A DNA stretch of 64,000 nucleotides from Sipunculus nudus (lineage: Eukaryota > Annelida > Sipuncula > Golfingiida > Sipunculidae), in contig CM049310.1 of NCBI GenBank assembly GCA_026874595.1, positions 82,497,056 to 82,561,055 on the forward strand, read 5' to 3'. Made by a program: the position numbers and the translations under genes. The notes beneath the pieces are model-generated. The model ran no database searches and was not told the DNA's origin. It worked only from the letters and a program-made list of their open reading frames with translations. Positions 1-11,755 of the stretch are shown here, piece by piece. How positions within the stretch are numbered: position 1 is the first letter of the stretch; each line of letters begins with the position of its first letter.

Positions 1-636
1 TGTAATTTTATGGAATTTTCAAATCATTGTTAACAGTAGAAAAGTATTTATTATGTGTACCTTATAAAAAATATTACAAGGCACTCGCCAAATTGAGATG
101 TAGCAACCATAAGTTAGCAGTAGAATCAGGTCGACATAAAGGAATTGATAGAGAAGAAAGAATATGCAAATACTGTTACAATCTTGGTTATAATATCATA
201 GAAGATGAATGTCATTTTATGTTAGAATGCCCTTTGTATAATGATCTACGTGTGAAATATTTAAGAAATGATATGCTACAACCTGATGAATATAATTTTA
301 AAAGAATTTTCAATTTGGAAAATCTGTTAGAAATTTTAAATTTAGCAGCCTTTGTTCACTATGGTTTTATAAAAAGACAAAACATATTAGATAATTGATA
401 TTTATAGTACCACTCTGTAATACATGGGAGAATTTTTAATTATGTTTGTTTGTTTTTTATTCTCTCTTAGGAATGTTCTTTTCTATCTTACAGAATCACA
501 AGTATTTTTTTATATTTGATATAACTTTGAATGCACATGTTTGTAAGTATTTGTTTGTAAATGTTATGGCAAAATGAATGTTTACAGTTGGAACTTTGGG
601 CCTGAGGCCTCTTTTCCTGAATAAACTCTTACTTAC

Positions 637-639
<3 letters not shown>
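1..639 (+). mobile_element. 3' end of a non-LTR retrotransposon (LINE)
   Basis: This is the 3' terminus of a LINE that enters from the left edge: the C-terminal part of a reverse-transcriptase ORF, then about 220 bp of 3' UTR, an AATAAA signal at 620-625 and a short TTAC-repeat tail (628-639). A tail of short tandem repeats instead of poly(A) is typical of CR1/L2-type LINEs. The tail runs directly into a (TA)n tract. The clade cannot be fixed from the C-terminus alone. The RT, endonuclease and 5' end lie outside the window or were lost by 5' truncation. Confidence 0.75.
6..398 (+). pseudogene. C-terminal fragment of LINE ORF2 with Cys/His cluster
   Basis: The open frame is bounded by stops at 3-5 and 396-398, with no genuine start codon. 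The peptide has the layout seen C-terminal to the RT in invertebrate LINE proteins: a basic LRCSNHKLAVESGRH-type segment, then CKYC, then EDECHFMLEC, giving a C-x2-C...H-x4-C cluster of the kind annotated as zf-RVT, and a hydrophobic helical tail. In the intact protein this region follows the polymerase and probably helps bind the RNA template or target DNA (family knowledge). No stops interrupt it. The fragment is nonetheless non-functional by itself because the catalytic domains are missing here. Confidence 0.75.

Positions 640-688
<49 letters not shown>
640..688. repeat. (TA)n microsatellite
   Basis: About 24 uninterrupted TA dinucleotides directly after the LINE tail. The tract may have grown from the LINE's own AT-rich tail. 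Confidence 0.95.
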
Positions 689-693
<5 letters not shown>

Positions 694-742
694 TACCATT
701 TTAGCCAACCAATAAGGCGTTGGATAGTAAACAGAAGACTTG

Positions 743-1107
743 TCATTGCCTCCAAAAAGGAGGGCATGTGTTCATCCCCGTGTGTGTGTTTGTGTGTTTT
801 TGTTCACAATACAGCTCACGCAATCTTGAACGGAATCCCATGATATTTTCAGGACACCTCGGAATGGACAAACGAAGAACCGATTGAATTTTTTCTCCTG
901 ATCCAGAAAGGAATATACACAAAAGTCATTTCTGCATCAATGAACATCGGAAAATGGGCCAACAAGTGAATGCATATACCTGTTGGGGAAAACTTATGCA
1001 CAAACATGAACTTGGGAATAATGGGGTCAATTTGTGTATGAAAACACGGGTTGCGGGGTAACCACCAATTCGGACCGCTGGAATGGCGGAGGAATGCATA
1101 TTTCTAG
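743..1107 (+). mobile_element. R1 copy a (Helitron/HINE-like non-autonomous element)
   Basis: The copy opens with TC then ATTGCCTCC, passes through a GT-rich microsatellite (781-800) and the family core (ACTCACGCAATC-like box, ATTTTCAGGACACCTCGG, AACCGATTGAATTTT), and ends in GAATGCATATTT plus CTAG (1104-1107) followed by T. The terminal hairpin is partly deleted: GGCGGAGG joins straight onto AATGCATA. The eight other copies in the window are listed separately. There is no coding capacity. Confidence 0.6.
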
Positions 1108-3448
1108 TTCAACATGAATTTACACTAGGGCAAGCATATTAGTAATACATGTATATAGATAATTATACTTTAACACTTACACAGGGCAGCGGCTGTTATC
1201 AAAGCCCGCGCTTTGAACTTTCGGTTCTCCAGACAAGCACCCGCGATCGTACACTCCGACCTCCTGAACCGAGCGTGCGATAGATTTTGAGCGCCGAAGA
1301 CGTTTATATCTCTGAGTTTCAGAAAGTCTTCTCATATGATATAATTTCAGGGAGGTAAATTGCACAGCTACCTGTAACAAAATCACCCCTACGTTATAAC
1401 ACATTTTGTGAAGACTTGAGTTTTCTTCCGTAGAGATCTTAATTGATGTGGGTTTACTTTTCTCAATCCTGGGTTTAATATGCTAAAGGTTAAAGAAGCT
1501 CTTGCATAGGAATCAGATTCAAATAATATCTCCCGGGGCGGATCCAGAAATTTGGAAAAGGGATGAATCCAAACAGGATAATCCCGATAAGCGAGGAAGA
1601 ATATTGTCAGAGGGGGGATTTTTTTATCAATGCCACTTTTCTCTTGTACGTGAAAAATTATGTAGGGTTTGCAGATTAAAAAAAAAAGAAAAAAAGGGGC
1701 AACAATTTCTTTCCAACTAGATTAGGGCCGTGTTAATCACAGTGATACTAACCTTAAATCCTTGAGTTTTGCTCTCACCGCAGGAAAGGGAGATATCCCC
1801 CCCTCCCCCGGCCACTAGCATCAATGTTATTGAAGGCAAAACTGTCGGATATCAGCCTACTACGACAAAACCTTTGTGAACTGCAGATTCGGATATTAAA
1901 GGAGTCTCCTGTCGAAACCAGTGTTCCGTATGAAACTATATAAAACTCATTCTTCATGCGATGTCCTTTATTATCCGGTCATAATCATCGACGGATTTAT
2001 TTACTCCTATCTGTTTTGCGCTTGATACCCAAAACCAAATGTTGTACAAAAATTACCCTTGTTCAGGGTAATAGTAACTTGTAAAATATTTCACTTGAAA
2101 TTTATTTTTGACCTCGATCTGGTTTTTGAGGTCGTGACATGGAAGAGGCCTCTCATCATCGCTCCGCGATTACAGAGCATTCTATTCTTGACACACACCA
2201 GACTTGTTTTGATTTGTGTGTCATTGAATGCATGGTTATTTTTCATTAATAAAAAAAAACTACATCTGTTCAAATCGTTCATACAAATAGTGGCGACATT
2301 GACGTTCGTTCCGTAGTCTCTAAGCTGAATGACCGGGAGAAAACCCGAGCCGACCTTGTTACCACTTGATATCCATATGATCGACGGTAGTGTTCAGATA
2401 CAACTGCTTGCGTATGGTAGAGTACTATCATCAGGTATATATTGAAACAATACCATATGAGTAATACATATGTTCGGTTACAGTGTTATGTCCCAGCAGT
2501 TTATTACAGATACATACATATTTGTACTACTGTGTGCATTATCTATTGCCATTAGATCATGTTGGCTGAATACGTATGTTTCCCATCAATACGATATCTT
2601 CACACTCCAAAACACCTGTCTTGTACATTGTTGTGGTTCTAAATGTGGCCAAACACTGTCCACGTGGGTCTGCTTAATGTTTATCACAACAAGACTGCAT
2701 GGCCCGAGGTCCAATCTTGCTAATCCGCGAAAGAAGAAACATGGAAGAGGTTGTAAAGTTTGTAAAATCTTGATTTATGATTTTGCCGCAAGGTGGCGTG
2801 CGTGTATTGTTTATATATGGCACTACTGATCACAAACTTTTTCCTCACATATGTACATGTGCTAGCACACTAGAAGATAGCATATCATTTTTAAGAAGAA
2901 AACACTATACTTCGTTTATATTCAACATGTTTGGTATGTGAATAGGCCCCTTTATGAAAGCCTTGTCCTCTCTTATAAGGTGCTTAGTCTCATGGTAACT
3001 TGAAATACATTCATTGTTGTGTGACTACGCTGAAACGTTACAAATAGAACAGACTAATCCAGGTAATAGACTTACACGACTGGAACATTTGGGTTTAAGT
3101 AGCATCCACTCGCGGTGGTTGTGTTCCAAGGCTGAACCATGGAATACTAACTTCCCTAGGATTTAAAATGAATGAATGATGAGCCATTAGACTTCCCATT
3201 AGCAGTTAGGTCGAACTCACTAACGCATATTAATCTTACATGTGCCATACGGCAAAACCCCTATTGTCGGTCATTAGATAAGTCTCAAGTATTTAGAATC
3301 ACTGGGCAGGTTATTAGCGTGTATTTCAACCCTCGTGATCCCCCTCGAAGATTATGGCACTAAAATATAGACGTTAAATTTAAAAGATGAGTACAGCACA
3401 CGCGGTGTATTTGACCGTTCCTCCTTGGACTAACGTTGAAAATACGTA
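1108..3448. other. Unassigned AT-rich DNA
   Basis: I see no supported gene or repeat. A moderately GC-rich patch at 1,180-1,300 and a 119-codon open frame at 2,470-2,829 have no recognisable domain, codon pattern or flanking splice signals. 1,797-1,811 is a C-rich patch. Confidence 0.5.
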
Positions 3449-3591
3449 ACAATATCTCAAAAATTGTTTTCTTGTTTTCTTTTTCTCAAATTTTCAATAC
3501 TTAATCGAATAAAAATTTTAAATTTTAGTTTTAGGTTAGATAGAAACATTGTAGAAGAAAAAAAAGTTCTCGAGATATTGTCATGTGTTTT
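3449..3591. repeat. Short inverted-repeat (MITE-like) hairpin
   Basis: The left arm starts ACAATATCTCAAAAATTG (3,449 on). The right arm, read on the minus strand from 3,591, starts ACAATATCTCGAGAACTTT. About 25 bp pair with a few mismatches around an AT-rich loop of roughly 90 bp. The size and arms suggest a miniature inverted-repeat element. No target-site duplication was established. Confidence 0.4.
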
Positions 3592-4100
3592 AATATTAGT
3601 CGACTAAAATGTGTCTTTCTGTAAATGTGTGTTTAAAAAAGCGTACCTATTAATTTTCTGTTGTTTTATTTTAAAATGTTAAAACATCATTTGATAATGT
3701 AATCAATAACATTTCATACATACAAACATAAAGACATACATCCATACATCCTTATATATACATACATACATACCTACACTCACCGGCCCTCCTTATCCCC
3801 TTTTTCCAATACATTTCCTGATCTTACGATTTTACGTAGGTATTTAACCTCAGACCAGACTAGAAAATACGCATGAAATGAACGATTTGATTGACAAGAA
3901 ATCAAATCTACAGTAAAAATAATTCATGACCTGAGGATGATCTGGTATTAGTTCCGATCTTTGGGTACCGGTATTCAGTCTTATCCTTTATAAGACGTAA
4001 ATGACATTTGACTAAATGACTTTTGCAGTCAAGTGGTAACCACAAAATCTGTCAGTGATCCACGATAGTTGATACACAGCACTGAAGCTTTTCTTTAACC
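3592..4100. other. Unassigned DNA with degenerate CATA microsatellite
   Basis: 3,715-3,775 is an imperfect (CATA)n tract. Nothing else is recognised. Confidence 0.5.
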
Positions 4101-4602
4101 TCAGTTGCCTCCACCAGGAGATGAATGAATAGCCCATCGGCAGTGAACCGACTTTTCTGTGTATTCATGTTCCATTTCTTCCACCAGGAGAGTATATGCG
4201 TTCATTCATGGTCGCGTATTTGTGTGTTTGTGTGTGAGTGTGTGTGTTTGTGCACAACATAACTCACACAAACATAAATGGAATCTGTTGAAATTTTCAG
4301 GGCATTCCGGGAATGGGCTTAGGAAGAATCGATTAGATTTTGGTTCCAATCCACCTGATGACCCCGGGTCCGCGAAGGACTACTAGGACTATTCACAAAT
4401 GATAAGTCACTTATGCATGAATGAACTTTGGAAAATGGGTCGGATAGGTGAATACAAACAAGGGTCGGGGGAACCTTTCACAAATGAACATGGGAGTATG
4501 AGCCCAATAAGAGAATGGAAACACGTTTTTAGGAGCACGAATCCCACTTTAAGGACCCCCCACATGGTGGAGGCCTGCATTCCTTAGAATGCATATTTCT
4601 TG
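4101..4602 (+). mobile_element. R1 copy b (Helitron/HINE-like)
   Basis: This is the longest sense copy. It begins TCAGTTGCCTCCACCA (4,101), matching the TC start and GCCTCCGCCA sub-terminal box of other copies. A second partial start box, CTTCCACCAGGAGAG, sits at 4,177-4,192, so the 5' end may be duplicated. It contains a TGTG microsatellite (4,217-4,251), the core TTTTCAGGGCATTCCGGG, and ends GGTGGAGGCC, TGCATTCCTTAGAATGCA (hairpin), TATTT, CTTG, then TT. CTTG is a one-base variant of the usual CTAG end. Confidence 0.65.
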
Positions 4603-5091
4603 TTTATTCAATACTTTTTGTGAGGACACAATCTAACGTCGTACATCTGTGAACACGAAATCAATCAATTCTTTGGTTCTTGGATTCTTGTTTGAAAATT
4701 ATCCAGTTAATGTGTTTTACTGAAATTTTCATGGTGCAAGGAAAATTCATGTTGATAAATCAAACAACATACCGTGCTACCTGTCTCAGGAGACCACCTA
4801 CCTATTAAGATCACCCTAAAGTGATCCAAAAGCATTCATATTGGTCTTAACTGACCTATACAATTAAGACAACTTTATACAAGTTCTACCAGATGGTCTT
4901 ATTACACATGTTTCACTGTGAATATTTGATTAACCTGAAACACCTGAACTCGGAAAGAAATTATCAATCATATCCGCAAATTACCCTTTTCGCTTAACAA
5001 ATGGCCTTGTTTTAACGAATCACGTAGAAAAAAAATGCTTCATTTCCTGTTTAATACTTCATATTTTAAGATGCATATTCATATTATTAAA
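4603..5091. other. Unassigned DNA with short repeated AAGAC/GGTCTTA motifs
   Basis: 4,785-4,925 contains several spaced copies of a motif in both orientations (CCTATTAAGATCAC, TGGTCTTAACTGACC, CAATTAAGAC, ATGGTCTTATTACAC). This resembles a common short dispersed repeat of marine invertebrates, but I cannot define its ends. Confidence 0.3.
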
Positions 5092-5535
5092 TTCTGACGA
5101 TCTTGAAGAAGTTTTTATTTTTACACCGTCAATATATATTTCAAAATAAAGATACTGTATGTTGTGTAAAAAACATAACAAATATCATTCAGACTGAAAC
5201 AGTGTAACACATGGCGTTATGTTATTACGTTTTGACAATCTATAATGCATCCTACATAATAAAAAATTCTGACGATCTTGCTAACGCGATCTTCTATTTC
5301 TTTGCGACTTTTTTTTACATAAAAATATCTCTGTGGTGTAAAACATGACAAACAGCCTTCACACAAAAACAGTCTAATCAATGGGGTTTATCCTTTTTTC
5401 GTCCTAAAATACTTGCCATATAATAAAAACTGACGATCTTGATGACGTAATTTTCTATTTCTTTGCGGCTTATTTTTATATAACAAAAATATGTGGTGCA
5501 CAAAATATGACAAACACCATTGATACTAAAACAGA
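5092..5535. repeat. Degenerate 160-175 bp tandem repeat, about 2.6 units
   Basis: Units begin with CTGACGATCTTG at 5,094, 5,269 and 5,430. Each continues through a TTCTATTTCTTTGCG-like segment, an AT-rich part, and ATGACAAACA...CACAAAAACAG. Periods are 175 and 161 bp. Sequence divergence is substantial, so the array is old. No function is evident. Confidence 0.6.
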
Positions 5536-8500
5536 AAATAGGAAAGCCTATCCACGCATTAATGACTTCACAGAAATATCTCGTGACACATAAATAACCA
5601 AGCCACATTTGGGACATGGCTTTTATATTCGTTACCATCACGAGAAAGGTCGACTGACAGCCTGTGACAAGATTGGCCACCCGTCCACATTTTATGAACA
5701 ATTTCTTGTTCTGCCTATCTCAACAACACATTGAAGGCTGGCTTTACTGGTTTCCCAGATATGGGTTTCAAGGCTGACATTTTGTCTGCCTGAGAGCTTT
5801 TCAACTTTGATTTAGGTGATTCAAAGAGATTCCATTTTGCCAGGGTTTCATGCCGGTGGCCCTGAGAGTGGCCTTTTTTTTCTGATTAATTACACGTTAG
5901 CTTGCAGTGGTAAAGCCCGTTCCCTGCCAAACTCAAGCCCTATACTTTCATTATACGGCCAAATGTTATCCCGGCAAATAACCAACACAAGCAGAAAATA
6001 CTGCTTATACAATGAGCAAAAAACTCCGCGGGTTTTTACCTTATGATTCATATTTCCTAATAAGACCCCCAGGGAACATGCGCGTAAAGCCGGCCTCCCA
6101 TAATCCGATTTTTTTTGCTTATAAAATCCGGCCGAAAATAGTCCCACTGGCCGTCGAGTGCTCGCACACTTACCGATTTTTCGTACTCATCACCAGATTT
6201 TCCGATCATTTTGATCACTTCTGTTTCGTCCTCTAAATTTTCATTGTCAACATAAAGGGTGAAAGAATGCTAAAACATCGGCTGATTATTTCGGTTCCGT
6301 CATCACATCTACCAAATTTTCCGGCCAAAATCCTATACATTTTCAAGCCGGTCTGCTATCTACCGATTATTTTAAGCCGCCGGATAAATCTACAAGTCCC
6401 GCCGGCCGGCATGTGCCCGCTCGTCAGATTTTTCCGGTCACTTCTGACATTTCTCTTTAGTATTGTGATTAGGGTCAGGAATTATTAAAAAAGGAAAGGT
6501 AGGTTAAAAATCTACCGAATTTTCCCGATGATTTTGAATCGGCTGGAAAATCCTGGATAAATGGATTTAAAAAAAAACGGCAGGCAGCTCCCTCGTCGAT
6601 CGCATCTACCGATCCAACCGATTTCTAAAAAATAATCAACCAGTTGCATGTTTGGTTACCAGGCTGAAATAATGATCCTCTGTTTCTGCTAGGCAAGAAA
6701 CTCGCGAACTTAAAATGTCAGCGTGGTAAGATGTCTGTCTCGTATATGGTTTCCTGAAAATGTTTCAGCCGTTCCTCAATTTTGTTGATTGACATGCTGA
6801 CAATTACTAAATGCATGTTACGGTCGTGACAATCAGGATATAAGACCGCGCATGCGCACAAACACACAGCCACCTCTTTAGACAAACCGTCAGTGAGTTG
6901 TCAACGGCGCTCAGCAGCATCAGTGATCTTGTTGAGGCTCAATCAAAACATAATGTATATACGTAAAATAAATGTAATAAAATTACATGTATTTTAAACA
7001 CTGTACCGAATGACAATTGAATTATGTCTTGTCAAAATTATTATTAATGGTTTTTCAAAAACAAACATTTCTGTAAGATGTATTTAAGGGAGAAAAATGA
7101 AATTTAGAATAATACTAAAATACCGAAAAAGAAAGGATAATTGCTTATCATGAATATTTAAATATCTCAGCGCCATGAAAGATACTCATTATTTCTAAAA
7201 ATGATTGCAGATAACTATTTTCCATTGAGTGTTATCAATTTGAAAAGAAATAAAATTCTGGTTTCAAACTTTGTTACTGTTTTCTTTCCTCGGAAGAAAT
7301 TATGGCATTGTTCACAAGAGGAAACTAGCGTTTCACCCTTTTATTTGGCGTCTTAATTTCGCTGTGTGTTTTTTTCTGTCGAACAGGATTTATCTCATCC
7401 TTTTCGTTTCTGGATTGAAAGGATGTCGTATGGGACGTACATCCATCGAGTAGGAGCATACCCGACGCAGCAATCACGACAAGTCAAACGGGAGAACAGG
7501 TTTTATGTGGATTTTTTGCGACAATCCCATCAACCTTTGCCTTCAGCTTAATCAGTCTTGCGCTGTGTATTTTTTACTGGCTCCATCGTGACATTATCTT
7601 TCTGGACCACTGATCATAGAGTTTCTTCAAAAATTTTCTTGCAAAAATGTCAACCAAACAACCTTTCCTTTTTTTCAACAAAGCTTAGCAACTTCAAATT
7701 AATTTCAACAGTCGCACCAGAGAACCTACTTTCAAATATCTTCGGACTTGATTTATAATATGAGATAACATCAAAGATAAGGAAAAGATGACACAAAGAA
7801 TGTTTTAATTACTGATTAGAGAGAACATGAATGTGTTAATATACCTCTTTCTCACATATACAAAAACAGGAAGCTTTGAACCTATTTTCCTCTCTTCATT
7901 TTATGCTGGTAGTGTAATATTTAAAGTCCTGCTTTTCAACATTAAGTGTGCCGTCAATCTAACGATTCTTCTTCATACTTTGTCAGTCTTTCCATAGTAT
8001 TTCAGTTCTTTAATAATACATCTAATGCTTCTGGCAACAATCTTGTTTTAATTTGCCTGTTATTAGCATATATCTGCTAGTTCCCCGATGATTACAGATG
8101 ATTTTTATTATCTGAAAAAGTACGTTCTCACAGTAAAGCCCGCCCAGTGTAATCTGCTGCAGATTTTGTTATACATAAATTTCATGAGTTTGACACTAAA
8201 GTAAAATATTGATAGAAGACTAAAGTTATATAATTTGAAATAGAAAACCTTATGAAAAAACATGCATGAGCCTTGCGGTTCTTCTTGGTCTTGTTGCTAA
8301 GCAACTTGGCTTCTGCCATGAGTTGTCGGCTTCATTTTAATAGTTAAATGTTTTATGACACCAATTTAAGTTTTTTTAATGTATTTGTTTCAGCATGTGA
8401 ATCCGTGACTGTTTAGTGGGGCTGATCTTATTTCATTACTAAGATATATGCAAAACGTAGTTAGGGTTTCATTATAATGATTTAAGTCTATTTTGCTCAA

Positions 8501-9158
8501 TCATTCTTTCTAACTTGTTTTCTGGAATTGATTAAAGTAATTATAAAGCTTATGAAAATGGTACACATTTTCTATGAGCACCCCTATGTGGAACACACTA
8601 GAGTTGCTTCTCTCCCATTTTCTGTCAGCTTTTATTGCGCTCACCAACTGACATATGAAACCATGAACATATTCCTTATTAGTATTCTTCCCAAGGAAAA
8701 TATTTCTTTTGATAGGAAAATGTATTTTCATCAAAGACGCTTGCAAGTAGCCCGGAGAAACATGTCATCATTAAGCAGTGCATATGGCCAGCAGCTATTA
8801 TACAGCGATAAAGGGTGTTCAGCCAACCCTTGTTAGGTATCCATAATAATTAGGGCTGCTGGCAAAAATATAATTCTCCGCCAAACAACCCAGACGAAAT
8901 CAAAAAGAAATATATTGATAATTTCAAAACAAAACTACCTAAAGATCGGTACCACTAGATGCTCCCGTGGAAAATCCACGGTTCTAAATGATGGATAGTT
9001 TTTATAATGAGCTTGTAGGGACTGAATGTAGCATATTATTATCCTGTGCTTTTCGTAGAGACTGTTGTTCATGATATAAAGATCACTTGGATTCTATATA
9101 AGCCATCAATACTGTGAAAATAATATGAAGAAATTGTATAAAACTGTATAAAGAAAAT
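5536..9158. other. Mostly unique AT-rich DNA
   Basis: No recognisable gene. 6,010-6,620 repeats ACCGATTTT / CCGGCC words irregularly in both orientations and may be a decayed repeat. 7,362-7,551 looks weakly exon-like (reported under findings). 8,240-8,870 is non-repetitive, with an RFX-type palindrome and the words CAGCAGCTATTAT and ATAATTAGGGCTGCTG facing each other (8,791-8,862). Confidence 0.4.
8293..8305. promoter_or_regulatory. RFX X-box-like palindrome
   Basis: GTTGCTAAGCAAC is a perfect 13-bp palindrome with a one-base centre. It fits the X-box consensus bound by RFX factors (half-site GTTGCY). A single site without gene context is only a candidate. Confidence 0.35.
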
Positions 9159-9159
9159 G

Positions 9160-9640
9160 AAAGTTTATGAAAGGTAACCTGTTTAAATTGAAGTTCCAAG
9201 AAGACATCTTGATTGTCAATTGATTGTCAATTGATTGAAGTTTTAGGTATGATAACAAACATATATGTTTGTGAAGGCTCGTGCACGCGAAAATGCAACT
9301 ATAAAGCTACCAATGTGGAAAGACAGGCTAGGACAATCATAGACTCCTACAGTATTATATACTTGTCCTGAGCTTTGTTGATTGAGAAATTATATGATTA
9401 TAGCATAGTGAAAGTTAAGAAAGATACTTTGTATAAATTGAAGCTCAAAGGAAGTCACGGAAAATGTTTTTTAGTTGGCAGTTGAGGGTAATCTTAGGCA
9501 TGATAACAGACACATGTATGTCGGTAAAGGCTCTTGCACACTAAGATGCAACGTACAGCTGCCAAAGTGAGAAGACAGGCTCTGGTGAATGGATTCCAAT
9601 AGGTTTAAATATTTGTCCCGATTCCGAGTGTTGACCAAAC
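9160..9640. repeat. Diverged 251-bp tandem duplication
   Basis: Two head-to-tail units in constant register: AAAGTT at 9,160 and 9,411, and TAGG(T/C)ATGATAACA at 9,244 and 9,495. Shared words run to the end (GGCTC.TGCAC, AAGACAGGCT). The second unit differs at many positions. No conserved reading frame explains it. Confidence 0.65.
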
Positions 9641-10572
9641 TAAAAGGCCGTCGCATTGAATGATCTTTGGTTAGCGTTTGAATTAAAAACGACTTCCCTC
9701 CGAGAGAGTTCCTTAAGAGGTGTTATAAAGGATATGGGGTTAATAGTGGACCCGCGAGACCGCGTATTGCAAGAAAACTCCGGACTCGGACAAAGCATGT
9801 TTTTGGCCATGCATGGTCTCAACAGGCCAGTGAGCTCAAATGCAGGAAAATCCCCTGGGCGCCTCCTGAAACAGCATGACATGCGTGGCGGACCTAAAAC
9901 ACAAAACAAATAGGAACACCTATAGGGTATTTATTATTTATTATGCAGCTTAATTGGAAATAATCCCACAAAAGAAAACAAATTTTTCCTAGAAGAGCAC
10001 ACTGACGATTAGTAGAGTCAGCTCAGAGCGGAAGCAGGTGAACCATTGTCTCAAAAACCCAACTGAGTATTAATTATATAGATACTTTACACTGAGAGAA
10101 ATTAGTTTGCGGGTACAGAAATTAGACATTTATGTATGCGTTTTACATTTTATCACATATTTGACAAGCCAGTGATAACGGAAAGCAGACAACTTTAAAA
10201 GGAGTGCTGCTCTTGTGAAACGGTGTGACAGAAGGGACACCTTTTATGACAATCAGTGACTGCGACAAAGTTGACTTTTTAAGTCTCTGACCATGAGCAA
10301 AATTAACCTAGCTTAAACCCCAAAGAAGCTGAAATCTTTATGCTAGAAAACCAAAAATAATGGAATCTTATTTAGGTATGAACTCCGGCTTAAGTGTGAC
10401 GTAGGCAGCAATGACATCAACTACCTGACAGAGACTCTCGCGGTCTCGCCCACAACCTCCACCACACCATGATTCCGTGCAGTCAGCTCAGCAAAGCTCG
10501 TCAGCATGGAATGTCATTGCTGTCAATTCTAAATGAAAGTTGTGCTGGCGAACATGAGAATACGCGATACCA
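9641..10572. other. Unassigned DNA
   Basis: Nothing recognised. Short open frames on both strands at 9,640-9,913 overlap each other and have no identifiable domain. Confidence 0.5.
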
Positions 10573-10828
10573 CTGCTTTTGTCGGGAGAATATGCGTTCA
10601 TTCCCGTTCGTGTGTGTGTATGTGTGTTTGTTTACATCCAAACTCACACGATCATGAACGGACTCTACTGAAATTTTCGATTAGATTTTGGTATAGACCC
10701 AGGAACGTCACCAAGAAAATATAAAATAAAACACACACACACAGTCACTTATGGACGAATGAACCTCGGTATATGGACCGAATAAGTAAATGGCGGAGGC
10801 TTGCTTTCGTTAGAATGCAGATTTCTAG
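10573..10828 (+). mobile_element. R1 copy c (Helitron/HINE-like, internally deleted)
   Basis: It carries the family's TATGCGTTCATTCCCG start region, a GTGTGT tract, an ACTCACACGATCATGAACGG box, GATTAGATTTTGG, then GGCGGAGGCTTGC, an imperfect hairpin (CTTTCGTTAGAATGCAG) and terminal CTAG (10,825-10,828) followed by TT. About 150 bp of the centre is missing compared with copy b. Confidence 0.6.
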
Positions 10829-11667
10829 TTTTCATTGCTGTTTATCGGTGAATGTTTGTCCATCGATCCATATTTCCATAACAATGATTACATTTTTTAT
10901 TTTTTTTTATTACCTTAATTTGTTTATCTACGAAACTAAATTTTAGTCAGATTAGGACGATGTTGACAGAAACTTGATTTCTTTTGTATACATATAGAAG
11001 GATTTTTCAAATAGCGAATTTAGATTAGCGATAGATTACATTCAAGAAATTGACAAGCATTTGACAGAGATGGATCCATCGAGAATGGTAGATGAATCAC
11101 CCTAGGCACCTCTAAAACTTAGATATATAAACATAAGCAGGAAAAGTGGAAAAAAAACAATAGAAGAAAATATATAAAATTTGATCATTTATATATAAGA
11201 TATTCTTTATCACATTGTATCTGGGATCTTGGTTTAACTTAATGATTATGTAGACAATGTAATGTTTTGTTTTTGTTGTTGTTTTTATTACTAAAATCGT
11301 CTTACAAAATATAAACTACTATAACAGTACAATAAAATCACAAATCAACTTACAGCATAATACGACTGTACAATACAAGCATAACACAAGAGACTTGCAA
11401 AGAAAGTTTTCTATTTAGTAGTTAGAGATTAATGCTACGTTAAATTAATTATATGTAACAATACCTAGTACGTATATAAACAAACTTACAGTATGAACAT
11501 AATTTCTCTTGCAAAAGTATTTTAGTAAAGATTTTAAAAAAAATAAACTAGTTAAAGTTTGTTTGTGATTGCATGAAGATGATATCAGGGAGGAACAGGG
11601 GGGTCGTCATGATAAAAGGGAGAGAGAGAAAAAAATAATGTGCTTTTACATTAATGGGCATTTATGT
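10829..11667. other. Unassigned AT-rich DNA
   Basis: Very AT-rich (11,100-11,560), with T- and A-runs. No gene or repeat family is recognised. Confidence 0.5.
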
Positions 11668-11755
11668 TCTGTTGCCTCCGCCAAGAGAAAATGTGTTCAT
11701 CCCCGTCCGTGCGTATGTTCGAATGTCTGTGTACGGTGGCTCGTAGAGATCACAC
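11668..11755 (+). mobile_element. R1 copy d, 5' fragment
   Basis: It starts TCTGTTGCCTCCGCCA, the best preserved 5' end in the window, followed by ATGTGTTCATCCCCGTCCG. It loses similarity after about 90 bp, so only the left end is present. It helps define the proposed TC start. Confidence 0.55.

Noticed and set aside
2470-2829. 119-codon frame as a gene
   Set aside because: No domain, no splice context and no support beyond length.
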